This document shows positions 8,372 through 16,224 of a DNA stretch of 54,582 nt, one piece after another. Positions within the stretch are counted from its first letter, which is position 1; each line of letters starts with the position of its first letter. The notes under the pieces are model-generated. The model made no database searches, was not told where the DNA came from, and saw nothing but the letters and a program-made list of their open reading frames with translations. The DNA lies in the NCBI GenBank assembly GCA_018240745.1, contig JAFEFF010000181.1:1-54582 (forward strand). Reading direction: 5' to 3'. The DNA comes from Pseudomonadota bacterium (GTDB lineage Bacteria > Pseudomonadota > Alphaproteobacteria > Reyranellales > Reyranellaceae). The translations under genes and the position numbers were made by a program.

Positions 8372-9931
8372 ATGAGTTCCTACTCCTACAAGCGTTACCC
8401 CTACGTCCGGCCGAAGGAGCTGGAGGCGCCGGGAGAGCGGCGGCCGGTCGTCATCGTCGGCGCGGGCATCGCAGGACCCACGCTAGCCCTGTCGCTGGGC
8501 ACGCGCGGCGTGCCGGTGGTGCTGCTCGACGACGACGACACGGTGAGCCTCGGGAGCCGCTCGATCTGCCAGGCCAAGCACAGTCTCGAGGTGTGGGACC
8601 GCTTCGGCATCGCCAAGCGCATGGTCGAGAAGGGCATCACCTGGGACCGGGGCGAGGTCTATCTGCGCGACAAGCCGGTGTTCCGCTTCAACCTGCAGCC
8701 CGAGCCCGGCCACAAGTTCCCGGCCTTCGTGAACCTGCAGCAGTACTACGTCGAGGAATATCTCTACGAGCGCTGCGCCACCGAGCCGGCGATCGAGATG
8801 CGCCATCGCAACAAGGTGGTCGCGGTTTCGTCGCGCGACGATGGGGTGACGGTGACGGTCGAGACGCCGGACGGCCGCTACGATCTCGAGACCGACTGGC
8901 TGGTCGCCTGCGACGGCGTGCGCAGCTCGGTCCGGCACCTGCTCGGCCTGTCGTATCCCGGCGAGGTCTTCAACGATCAATTCCTGATCGCCGACGTAAG
9001 GCTGAAGGGCGACCTTCCCAGGGAGCGGCGCTTCTGGTTCTACCCGCCATTCCATCCGAGCAACAGCGTGCTGCTGCACCGCCAGGCCGACGACATCCTG
9101 CGCGTCGACTTCCAGCTCGGCCGCGACGCCGACGCCGAGGAGGAGAAGAAGCCGGAGAGCATCGACAGACGGCTGCGTCAGATGTTCGGCCCGGACGCGC
9201 GCTGGGAGCATGAATGGTCGAGCGTCTACACCTTCACCTGCCGCATGATGGAGCGCTTCGTGCATGGCCGGGTGATCTTCGCGGGCGACGCCGCGCACGT
9301 CGTCTCACCGTTCGGCGCGCGCGGCGGCAACGCGGCGGTAGCGGATGCCGACAATCTCGCCTGGAAGCTGGCGCGCGTGATCGCCGGCAAGTCGCCAGCG
9401 AGCCTGCTCGACAGCTATTGCAGCGAGCGCCGCGCCGCCTCGCGGGAGAACATCCGGCAATCGACCCGCAGCACCGACTTCATCACGCCCAAGTTCGAGG
9501 CCGCGCGCCGCTTCCGCGACGCCACGCTGGCGCTGGCGAAAGACTTTCCGTTCGCCAGAGCCCTGATCAACAGCGGCCGGCTGTCGGTGCCGACGGCACA
9601 CACCGGCTCGCCGCTCGACACGCCTGATGTCGACGACGACTGGACCGGCGGCCCACCGCCGGGCCGGGCGATGATCGACGCGCCGAGGGGGGACGGCTGG
9701 CTGATCGACGGGCTGGGACAGGATTTCACGGTGCTGAGCTTCGACGGGCCGGCCGATGCAGCCGACGTGCCGGTTGTTGCGTTGGAATGCAGCGGCTTGG
9801 CGGCCAGGCGCTACGACGCCCAGCCCGGCACCACCTACCTGATCCGGCCCGACCGCTACGTCGCGGCGCGCTGGCGGCATTACGACAGGGTAGCGGTCCG
9901 TGCGGCGCTGGCGCGCGCGACCGGACAATAG
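8372..9931 (+). CDS. FAD-dependent aromatic monooxygenase (class A, PheA/TfdB/MhpA-like)
   Basis: A 519-residue group A flavoprotein hydroxylase. The N-terminal dinucleotide fold reads VVIVGAGIAGPTLALSLG (about 27-44), the DG motif region is LVACDGVRSSVR, and the second FAD motif is GRVIFAGDAAHVVSPFGARG. A ~150-residue C-terminal thioredoxin-like region follows, as in phenol hydroxylase-type enzymes. Such enzymes use NAD(P)H and oxygen to hydroxylate phenolic substrates in the cytoplasm; the actual substrate cannot be read from sequence. It heads an operon with DUF2783 (10 bases on), an SDR and a GNAT protein. The palindromic repeat abuts its start codon, and no separate ribosome binding site is visible. 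Confidence 0.9.
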   Translation: MSSYSYKRYPYVRPKELEAPGERRPVVIVGAGIAGPTLALSLGTRGVPVVLLDDDDTVSLGSRSICQAKHSLEVWDRFGIAKRMVEKGITWDRGEVYLRDKPVFRFNLQPEPGHKFPAFVNLQQYYVEEYLYERCATEPAIEMRHRNKVVAVSSRDDGVTVTVETPDGRYDLETDWLVACDGVRSSVRHLLGLSYPGEVFNDQFLIADVRLKGDLPRERRFWFYPPFHPSNSVLLHRQADDILRVDFQLGRDADAEEEKKPESIDRRLRQMFGPDARWEHEWSSVYTFTCRMMERFVHGRVIFAGDAAHVVSPFGARGGNAAVADADNLAWKLARVIAGKSPASLLDSYCSERRAASRENIRQSTRSTDFITPKFEAARRFRDATLALAKDFPFARALINSGRLSVPTAHTGSPLDTPDVDDDWTGGPPPGRAMIDAPRGDGWLIDGLGQDFTVLSFDGPADAADVPVVALECSGLAARRYDAQPGTTYLIRPDRYVAARWRHYDRVAVRAALARATGQ

Positions 9932-9941
9932 GGAGGCGACG

Positions 9942-10136
9942 ATGGAAGGCGCGTTGCGACGCACGCTCAATCTCAGTCAACCGGATGATGTCTACAACGC
10001 CATCGTCGACGCCCACAAAGGGCTGAGCGAGGAGGAGTGCCGCACCTTCGACGCACGGCTGATCCTGCTGCTGGTCAACCACATCGGCGACGAAGAGGTG
10101 ATCCGCGAGGCCCTGAAGGCGGCGAAGGCATCATGA
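9942..10136 (+). CDS. DUF2783 small protein
   Basis: A 64-residue protein ([40 protein letters not shown]) that fits the DUF2783 family. This family is typically encoded beside FAD-dependent monooxygenases, exactly as here. The ATG at 9942 was chosen because GGGAGG lies 6 bases upstream and the sequence before it belongs to the monooxygenase end in another frame. The stop overlaps the start of the SDR gene (ATGA), so translation is probably coupled. The function is unknown; a partner or stabiliser of the monooxygenase is inference from the neighbourhood. Confidence 0.82.
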   Translation: MEGALRRTLNLSQPDDVYNAIVDAHKGLSEEECRTFDARLILLLVNHIGDEEVIREALKAAKAS

Positions 10137-10888
10137 AGGATATGCTGCTCGGCCGTCTCGCCCTGGTGACGGGCGCGGGCCGCGGCAACGGGGCGGCGAT
10201 CGCGCGCGGGCTGGCAGCCGCCGGCGCCGAGGTGATCGTCACCGACATCGACAAGGATGCCTCGCGCACCATCGCCGATTCGATCGTCGCCGAAGGCGGC
10301 AAGGCGCGCGGCTTCATGCTCGACGTCACGGACGAGGAGAGCTGCGCCAAGCTCGCCCGCGACGTCTCGCTGCTGGTCGGGCCGATCCGCATTCTGGTCA
10401 ACAACGCCGGCATCTTCCTGCGCGGCAACCTGGTGGCCGCCGATGGCCGCGAGCGCTGGGACCAGACCATGGCGGTGAACGTGCAGGGGCCGTTCAACGT
10501 CACCATGGCGTTCATCGACCAGCTCAAGCTGACCAAGGGCACGATCGTCAACATCGCCTCGATCAACTCCTACGTCGCGCAGGCCGGCAGCGGCGCCTAT
10601 CCGGTGTCGAAGGGCGCGCTGGCGCAGTTCACGCGCGCGCTTGCCGCGGAGCTGGCGGCCGACGGCGTGCGGGTCAACGCGCTGGCGCCGGGCATCATCG
10701 CCACCGCCATGACCGAGCCGACGCGTGCCGATCCCAAGCGCCTGGAAGCCTTCCTGGCGCACGTGCCGATGAAGCGGGTGGGCGAGCCCGAGGAGCTGGC
10801 CGGGCCGGTCGTGTTCCTCTGCTCCGACGCGGCGAGCTATATCACCGGTGCAATTCTGCCAGTCGACGGGGGATATCTGGGTGTCTGA
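10133..10888 (+). CDS. Short-chain dehydrogenase/reductase (SDR)
   Basis: A 251-residue classical SDR acting as an NAD(P)-dependent alcohol or ketone oxidoreductase. Visible motifs are the cofactor glycine motif VTGAGRGNG, the structural NNAG, the catalytic Ser and YxxxK ([20 protein letters not shown]), and the C-terminal [12 protein letters not shown]. The Asp in IVTDIDKD after strand 2 favours NAD(H). The start ATG overlaps the DUF2783 stop by four bases (ATGA), and its own stop overlaps the start of the GNAT gene, so the four genes form one tightly coupled operon. The substrate is probably a product of the monooxygenase or a side-chain alcohol; this is inference. Confidence 0.9.
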   Translation: MKDMLLGRLALVTGAGRGNGAAIARGLAAAGAEVIVTDIDKDASRTIADSIVAEGGKARGFMLDVTDEESCAKLARDVSLLVGPIRILVNNAGIFLRGNLVAADGRERWDQTMAVNVQGPFNVTMAFIDQLKLTKGTIVNIASINSYVAQAGSGAYPVSKGALAQFTRALAAELAADGVRVNALAPGIIATAMTEPTRADPKRLEAFLAHVPMKRVGEPEELAGPVVFLCSDAASYITGAILPVDGGYLGV

Positions 10889-11369
10889 CATAAAGGTGAG
10901 GGCGGCGACGGTCGACGATGTCGACCTGCTGCATCGTTTCTCGGTCGATCTCGCGACCTATGAGGACGAGCCCGAGGCGGTCATCTCGACGCCGCAGACG
11001 TTGGCTCGCGACGGCTTCGGCGATAGCCCGCAATTCGCCGCCCTGATCGCCGAGCGCGACGGCAAGCCGGTCGGCTTCGCGCTCTACACCTACAACTACT
11101 CGGTCTGGACGGCGGCGCGCGGCATCTTCATCGAGGACATCTGGGTGGTGCCCGAGGAACGCCGCGGCGGCGTGGCCCGCGCGCTGGTGCAGAGCCTGGC
11201 CGAGGAATGTGCCGCCAAGGGCTACAAGCGCATCGACCTCAACGTGCTCGACTGGAATCCGGCGCGCGGCTTCTACGAGAAGGCCGGCTTCAGGTGGATT
11301 CGTAACTGGCTACCTTACCGCTTGAGCGGAGCCGGTCTCGCCGCCCTCGCATCGAAAGCCAGGCGCTAG
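10881..11369 (+). CDS. GNAT-family N-acetyltransferase
   Basis: A 162-residue acetyl-CoA-dependent acyltransferase. Motif A reads [20 protein letters not shown], containing the R-x-x-G-x-A acetyl-CoA pyrophosphate loop, and motif B reads [19 protein letters not shown], as in spermidine/diamine acetyltransferase-like members. A GTG at 10881 was chosen: it overlaps the SDR stop by 8 bases and follows a G-rich stretch; the ATG at 10848 would place the start well inside the SDR gene. The substrate is unknown. Its 3' end overlaps the convergent MFS transporter gene by 80 bases. Confidence 0.85.
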   Translation: MSDIKVRAATVDDVDLLHRFSVDLATYEDEPEAVISTPQTLARDGFGDSPQFAALIAERDGKPVGFALYTYNYSVWTAARGIFIEDIWVVPEERRGGVARALVQSLAEECAAKGYKRIDLNVLDWNPARGFYEKAGFRWIRNWLPYRLSGAGLAALASKARR

Positions 11370-12675
11370 CCGCGCAGGCGATCTGCACGCCGCCGCCCAG
11401 CAGCATCGCCAGCCGCAGCCCGTCCGCACCGCCTCCCGCGAGGGCATAGACCGCGCCGAGCACCGCGACGCCAATCGTGGCGCCGGCCATGCGTGCGACA
11501 TTGATCAGCGCCGAGGCCGTGCCCGAACGTGCTGGCTCGACTGCGCCGACCGCCGCCGCCATCAGTGGCCCGGTGGCGATGCCCATGCCGAGGCCGGTCA
11601 GCACCAGCCCGACCTCGTCGAACACGATCGAGGCGTGATCGGCGCCGAGCGCCACGGTGAGCAGGCCGAGACCGATCACGGCGACACCGCCCGCGGTGAC
11701 GGTGCGGCTGCCCAGCCGCTCGCGCAGCCAGCCGGAGAACGGCGAGAGCACCACGAATACCAGAGCCATCGGCATCAGGGCGAGGCCGGCGTGGATCGCC
11801 GACAAGGTGCCGGCGCTCTGCCAGGTGAGGGGCAGCAGGAACAGCACGCCGTACATGCCGAAGGTCATGCCCGTGGTGCCGACGATGGCGGCGCGGAAAG
11901 CGGAGGCGCGGAAGATGTCGAGCGGCACCAGCGCGCCCGGGCCGCTCCTCGCTTCGACGCGCAGGAACAGCGCCAGCGCAATCACGGCTGCAACGAACGC
12001 GGTTGCCCCGACGATCGGCGCGCCGTGCGACTCGATGGCGGCGAGGGCGAGGCCGCCGAGCGCCAGCGCGCCGAGCGCCTGGGCCGGCGTGTCGAAGCTG
12101 CGGCCCTGCGGGTCGGACGATTCGGGGATCGAGGGGCGGGCGAGCGCCAGCGCCGCCAGGCCGAACGGTACCACGACCAGGAAGATGCTGCGCCAGCCGA
12201 AGTTGCCGATCAGGAGGCCACCGACCGTCGGGCCGATCGCCATGGCGAGGCCGTTGCAGCCGGCCCAGATGCCGAGCGCATGGCCGCGCTCGGCCTCGTC
12301 GCGCCACACCACGCGGATGATGGCGAGCGAGGCCGGCACCGACAGCGCGGCACCGAGCCCGGCCAGCGCGCGGCCGGCGATCAGCACGCCGATCGACGGT
12401 GCGGCAGCACACAGCAGCGACGCGGCGGTGAAGATCGCTACGCCGATCATGAAGATGCGGCGCCGGCCGTAGAGATCGGCCAGCAGGCCGCCGGTCAGCA
12501 GCAGGACGGCATAGACGAGGTTGTAGGCGTCCAGCATCCACTGCAGGGCACCGACCTCGGCCTGGAAATAGGCGCCGATCGGCCGCGTCGCGAGGTTGAC
12601 CACGGCCATGTCGACCTGGGCCACCAGCACGGCGAAGCAGAGGGTGAGCAGGGTGAGGCGCTTGCCGAACGTCAT
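11290..12675 (-). CDS. MFS drug-resistance-type transporter (DHA2-like)
   Basis: A 461-residue polytopic inner-membrane protein with about 14 predicted hydrophobic segments. The signature motifs of the DHA2 drug:H+ antiporter group are present: DMAVVNLATRPI in the first helix (D-x-x-x-V-N), QWMLDAYNLVYAVLLLTGG in the second, the motif A loop LADLYGRRRIF, and the motif C-like helix GPTVGGLLIGNFGWRSIF. It should export small molecules using the proton gradient; the substrate is unknown. It runs against the GNAT gene with an 80-base overlap, so antisense interference is possible. Gap 12676-12794 has nothing recognisable apart from its likely upstream region. Confidence 0.9.
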   Translation of the reverse strand: MTFGKRLTLLTLCFAVLVAQVDMAVVNLATRPIGAYFQAEVGALQWMLDAYNLVYAVLLLTGGLLADLYGRRRIFMIGVAIFTAASLLCAAAPSIGVLIAGRALAGLGAALSVPASLAIIRVVWRDEAERGHALGIWAGCNGLAMAIGPTVGGLLIGNFGWRSIFLVVVPFGLAALALARPSIPESSDPQGRSFDTPAQALGALALGGLALAAIESHGAPIVGATAFVAAVIALALFLRVEARSGPGALVPLDIFRASAFRAAIVGTTGMTFGMYGVLFLLPLTWQSAGTLSAIHAGLALMPMALVFVVLSPFSGWLRERLGSRTVTAGGVAVIGLGLLTVALGADHASIVFDEVGLVLTGLGMGIATGPLMAAAVGAVEPARSGTASALINVARMAGATIGVAVLGAVYALAGGGADGLRLAMLLGGGVQIACAASAWLSMRGRRDRLRSSGKVASYEST

Positions 12676-12794
12676 GTCGAGACGAACGCACGAAAGAAGT
12701 GTCCGATGCTTCGGAAGCGATCGAAGTAGCTGCCTTTGTTCAGCCGCCTTTTCTGTCAGCTTTTCTGCCGGGAGCGCGCACTACCCCATGGCGC

Positions 12795-13319
12795 TCAGGA
12801 CGACAGTTTTTTCGGCAGCCCCATCACGCGCCCTGCCTTTGCCGGACGCGGCAGGTGCTGGTGCGCGGTCCACACCTGCTCCAGCCGCTCGGCCGCCTGC
12901 TGCGGCCACGGCGCCGAGCGGCGGCTCGCGTAGTCGATGTTCATCACGATCGTCTCGTTGGTCGCGGCGAGGTAGCCCTCGTCGGCGTGATACATCTCGT
13001 GGAACAGGTGCACGCGCTTGGCGTCGCGATCGAGCAGCTGGGTGGTGAAGCGCATCGGCGCGCCGCCCTTCATCTCGCGGTCGTAGGTGACGTGGGTCTC
13101 CAGCACGAAGGTCATGCCGTGCTTGCCGTCGACATAGCGGCGGCCCAATCCCATGTTGCGCATGAAGGCGCCGGACGCCTGGTCGAAGGCCGTGACATAG
13201 AACGCGAGGTTCATGTGCCCGTTCCAGTCGACCCATTCCGGCAGCACGGTCGAGCGATGGAGGCCGAGCGGCGCCGTGGTGACCAGCGCCGGCATCTCGT
13301 AGGGCAGGATGGCGGACAT
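12795..13319 (-). CDS. Hot-dog-fold acyl-CoA thioesterase (tandem copy 2)
   Basis: A 174-residue 4HBT-like thioesterase. The segment HRSTVLPEWVDWNGHMNLAF, with the Asp-x-Asn-Gly-His-Met motif, is the active-site region of YbgC/FadM-type enzymes and is shared with betainyl-CoA thioesterases of carnitine breakdown. The start at 13319 follows GGAAG and comes 5 bases after the stop of its paralogue; longer in-frame starts would run into that gene. The two products are clearly paralogous over their whole length (for example THVTYDREMKGG versus AHVTYDREVREG). It probably hydrolyses a short or polar acyl-CoA; no carnitine genes are nearby. Confidence 0.87.
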   Translation of the reverse strand: MSAILPYEMPALVTTAPLGLHRSTVLPEWVDWNGHMNLAFYVTAFDQASGAFMRNMGLGRRYVDGKHGMTFVLETHVTYDREMKGGAPMRFTTQLLDRDAKRVHLFHEMYHADEGYLAATNETIVMNIDYASRRSAPWPQQAAERLEQVWTAHQHLPRPAKAGRVMGLPKKLSS

Positions 13320-13324
13320 CGAGG

Positions 13325-13837
13325 CTACTTCCTTTTGATGCCGATGATTCGCCCGGCCTGTCGGGGCTTCGGCAGGTGCTTGTGCGCTTCCGCCATCTGC
13401 TCGATCCGCGGCATCGCCCACGCGGGCCACGGCGCCGAGCGGCGCGTGGCGTAGTCGATGTTCATCAGCATCAGCTCGTTGGTCGCCGCGAGATAGCCTT
13501 CGGTCGCGTGGTACATGGCATGGATGTAGTGCACGCGCTTGGAGTCATGGTCGAGCAACTGCGTGGTGATGCGCAGCGGATCGCCCTCCCTGACCTCGCG
13601 GTCGTAGGTGACGTGCGCCTCGAGCACGAAGGTCATGCCGATCTTCTCGCGGGTGTACTCCCAGCCGACGCCGAACTGGTTGCACAGCGTGTCGGTCGCC
13701 TTGTCGAACGCCACGACGTAGAAGCCGACGTTCATGTGGCCGTTCCAGTCGATCCATTCCGGCAGCACGGTCGCGCGATGGATGTCGAGCGGCGCGCCAG
13801 CAGCGGCTTCGATCATGGGGTAGGGAGGCAATTTCAT
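13325..13837 (-). CDS. Hot-dog-fold acyl-CoA thioesterase (tandem copy 1)
   Basis: A 170-residue hot-dog thioesterase, first gene of the tandem pair. It shows HRATVLPEWIDWNGHMNVGF with the catalytic Asp and the N-G-H-M turn, followed by MTFVLEAHVTYDREVREGDP and QLLDHDSKRVHYIHAMYH, all also found in copy 2. Length and motifs fit the CdhB/FadM-like thioesterases that release carboxylates from CoA in the cytoplasm. The ATG at 13837 is preceded by AT-poor, G-rich sequence without a strong Shine-Dalgarno. It is transcribed away from the alpha/beta hydrolase gene end. The tandem pair suggests duplication and divergence on two related acyl-CoAs. Confidence 0.87.
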   Translation of the reverse strand: MKLPPYPMIEAAAGAPLDIHRATVLPEWIDWNGHMNVGFYVVAFDKATDTLCNQFGVGWEYTREKIGMTFVLEAHVTYDREVREGDPLRITTQLLDHDSKRVHYIHAMYHATEGYLAATNELMLMNIDYATRRSAPWPAWAMPRIEQMAEAHKHLPKPRQAGRIIGIKRK

Positions 13838-13921
13838 GGGGCCGGACCGTAGCGAAGCCGCAGGGTCGCCCGCAAGTTCGCCGCAACAACCGGATCCGCC
13901 GCGACTGTGAGCCCCCGGCGG

Positions 13922-14632
13922 CTAGGGAAGGGCCAGCAGTTCGTCGGCCACCAGGTCGGGCGCCGAGAGGATGCAGTTGTGCCCGGCGGCGATCGGGCGG
14001 AAGCGGATGTGCGGCATGGCTTGCACCTTCTCGTGCATGCCGGCCGACACCGGATAGCGCGGCTGGGTGCAGGCGATGTAGGTCATCGGCCGGCCGTTGC
14101 CGGCGGGATGGCTGAGCCGGATCGGCTTGGTATAGCAGGCGACCGGATGGGGCGTGAGCTGGCGATGCGTCCAGGCGGCGAGCTCGGGATCGTCAATGAT
14201 CAGGCTGCCGGCCGGCGCGAAGGGCAGGACCTCGGTGCCGTTCACCGTCTGCACCAGCGTCTTGCGCTTGGCGGCGATGTGCGCGGGAATGCGGCCGAAG
14301 ATCGACTGGCCGTCCCGGGCGATGCCGCCGTCGATGATCACCAGATGGGCGATGCGCTCGGGGATGCGGTCGGCGACCATCTGCGCGATCAGGCTGCCGA
14401 AGCTGTGGCCGACCAGCACGATGTCGCGAAGATCCTCGCGCTCGATCCGCTCGAGCGTATCGGCCAGGAAGGCGTCGTTGTCGAGCGCGGGCGAGAGCTC
14501 GGCCGCGCGCTCACCGACGCCGGGAAAGGTGTGCGCTTCGGCTGTGTGCCCTGCCGCGCGCAGACGCTCGAGCACGAACTGCCAGGTCCAGGCGCCCATC
14601 CAGGCCCCGGGAAGACAAAGGTACTGCTTCAA
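13922..14632 (-). CDS. Alpha/beta hydrolase (methyl-esterase-like)
   Basis: A 236-residue single-domain alpha/beta hydrolase. It has the N-terminal oxyanion segment LPGAWMGAWTW, the nucleophile elbow GHSFGS (Ser near residue 99), and the terminal His in AAGHNCILSAP. The layout resembles the small esterase/methyl-esterase group rather than lipases. No signal peptide is seen, so it is cytoplasmic. The start is a TTG directly following the TGA of hdeD (TGATTG); no in-frame ATG lies upstream, and the fold begins at once, so the TTG is the best choice. It is probably cotranscribed with hdeD. The substrate is unknown. Confidence 0.85.
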   Translation of the reverse strand: MKQYLCLPGAWMGAWTWQFVLERLRAAGHTAEAHTFPGVGERAAELSPALDNDAFLADTLERIEREDLRDIVLVGHSFGSLIAQMVADRIPERIAHLVIIDGGIARDGQSIFGRIPAHIAAKRKTLVQTVNGTEVLPFAPAGSLIIDDPELAAWTHRQLTPHPVACYTKPIRLSHPAGNGRPMTYIACTQPRYPVSAGMHEKVQAMPHIRFRPIAAGHNCILSAPDLVADELLALP

Positions 14633-15208
14633 TCAGCGGTGTCTTTTGAGCGCCATGCCGACGGCGATCCAGCCGCTGCCGATGAAGATCAGGTCGACGC
14701 CGAGGAAGATGCCGAGCACGAAGAAACTCGAAACCGGCCAGTGCGCAACGATGATGATGCCGAGGAGGACGCTGATCAGGCCGGAGAACACCACCCAGCC
14801 CCACGGCGTGCCCTGCCGCATGCGCGTCGCGAGGAAGATGCGCACCAGCCCGCCGATGATCAGCGCAAAGCCCAGCAGCAGGGTCAGGATGGTCGCGGCG
14901 GCGAACGGATTTTGCAGGCAGATGATGCCGGCGAAGACGTAGAGCGCGCCGAGCAACAGCCAGAGGATGCGATGGCTCCAGTCCTTGGCATTGAACGCGG
15001 CGACGATCTCGGTCGCGCCGGTGAACAGCATCATGAAGCCGATGACGTAGACCGCGGTGGCTGTCGCGAACACGTCACTGGCCAAGGCGATTACGCCGGC
15101 GATCACGGAGATGACGCCCAAAGCGACGATCCAGCCCCATCGGGGACGCAATGCGCGGATGCCCTCACCGAGGCTGTGCGGACCGGAACTGTCGGTAGTG
15201 GTGCTCAT
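14633..15208 (-). CDS. hdeD: HdeD-family membrane protein
   Basis: A 191-residue inner-membrane protein with about six hydrophobic segments (for example WIVALGVISVIAGVIAL, AVYVIGFMMLFTGATEIV, ILWLLLGALYVFAGIICL). The repeated helix-pair layout and the P-F-x-A-A-x-x-L-T-L-L-L-G pattern fit the DUF308/HdeD family, associated in enteric bacteria with acid resistance. The first ~20 residues are polar and cytoplasmic. AAAGGG precedes the ATG. It is divergent from the NUDIX gene across an 87-base gap and immediately followed by the alpha/beta hydrolase without any spacer. Confidence 0.88.
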   Translation of the reverse strand: MSTTTDSSGPHSLGEGIRALRPRWGWIVALGVISVIAGVIALASDVFATATAVYVIGFMMLFTGATEIVAAFNAKDWSHRILWLLLGALYVFAGIICLQNPFAAATILTLLLGFALIIGGLVRIFLATRMRQGTPWGWVVFSGLISVLLGIIIVAHWPVSSFFVLGIFLGVDLIFIGSGWIAVGMALKRHR

Positions 15209-15295
15209 GGGTCTGCCCTTTCACTGCGGAACGGTGCCGTCGCAGTGTACGCCCGCCGCGTGGCGCTGTCTCAGCAGGTATGTGAGAATTGCTGC

Positions 15296-16132
15296 ATGAC
15301 CGAAACTTCCAAAAAGGCGCCGCCGACTCCGCGGCCGGCCACGACTGTCCTCCTGGTGCGCCCGTCCGAGCCGGGCGACGCCGCCTCGCCCCTCGAGGTC
15401 TTCATGGTGGTTCGCCATCACCAGATCGACGCCTTCTCCGGCGCGCTGGTCTTTCCCGGCGGCAAGCTCGAGGAGGCCGACGGCGATCCACGCCTGCGGG
15501 CCCGCTGCGGCGGCGCCGACAAGATTTCGGTCGATGAGCTCAAGTTCCGGGTCGCCGGCGTGCGCGAGGCGTTCGAGGAGTGCGGCGTCCTGCTGGCGCG
15601 CAAGCCCGGCCAGCGCGCGGTGATCGGCGCCGCCGACCTAAAAGGCATCGAAGAGCGCTGGCGCACCAAGCTCGCCGAGGACGAAGCAAGCATTGTCGAC
15701 CTGGTCGAAGCGGAGAATGTCGAGCTCGCCACCGACCTGATGACGCCCTACGCCCACTGGATCACGCCGACCTTCGCGCCGAAGCGCTTCGACACGTGGT
15801 TCTTCATCGCCGAGGCGCCCGAGGACCAGATTGCCCTGCACGACGGGGAGGAGTCGGTCGAGTCGGTCTGGATCGGCGCGCAGGCGGCGATCGACGAGGC
15901 GAAGGCGGGCAAACGCACCCTGGTGCATGCCACGACCAAGAACCTCGAATTGCTGGCAGAGGCCAGGACCGTCGCCGAGGCCCTGTCGCAGGCGAGCCAG
16001 CGCAAGGTCGTCACCGTGCAGCCGTGGGTCGAGGAGCGCGACGGCAAGCGCTTCCTGCACATTCCGCCGGATGCCGGCTATCGCAACCTGTTCCGCGAGC
16101 TACCTCCGGCAGTTCCGCAGACCGGACGGTAG
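15296..16132 (+). CDS. NUDIX hydrolase (NUDT19/CoA-diphosphatase-like)
   Basis: A 278-residue NUDIX hydrolase. FPGGKLEEAD begins the Nudix box, and VREAFEECGVLLAR supplies the R-E-x-x-E-E-x-G catalytic core, with a ~25-residue insertion between them as in eukaryotic NUDT19 and its bacterial relatives. These enzymes cleave CoA or acyl-CoA to 4'-phosphopantetheine species and 3',5'-ADP, a fitting activity next to a large CoA-ester gene set; that link is inference. The ATG at 15296 was chosen over a far longer open frame that runs antisense through hdeD and the hydrolase. No strong Shine-Dalgarno is visible. Confidence 0.86.
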   Translation: MTETSKKAPPTPRPATTVLLVRPSEPGDAASPLEVFMVVRHHQIDAFSGALVFPGGKLEEADGDPRLRARCGGADKISVDELKFRVAGVREAFEECGVLLARKPGQRAVIGAADLKGIEERWRTKLAEDEASIVDLVEAENVELATDLMTPYAHWITPTFAPKRFDTWFFIAEAPEDQIALHDGEESVESVWIGAQAAIDEAKAGKRTLVHATTKNLELLAEARTVAEALSQASQRKVVTVQPWVEERDGKRFLHIPPDAGYRNLFRELPPAVPQTGR

Positions 16133-16224
16133 TTCCGAGCAACGGTTGTTCCGTTTGCCCCGTCCGGGCTGGCGCGCTAAGGCTTCGCTGAACGCGCGTT
16201 TATAGTTTGGGAGGATCGACGAGC

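Noticed and set aside
13907..15295. Long plus-strand open frame continuing into the NUDIX gene
   Set aside because: It is antisense to the alpha/beta hydrolase and hdeD genes; the NUDIX protein starts at 15296 where family similarity begins.
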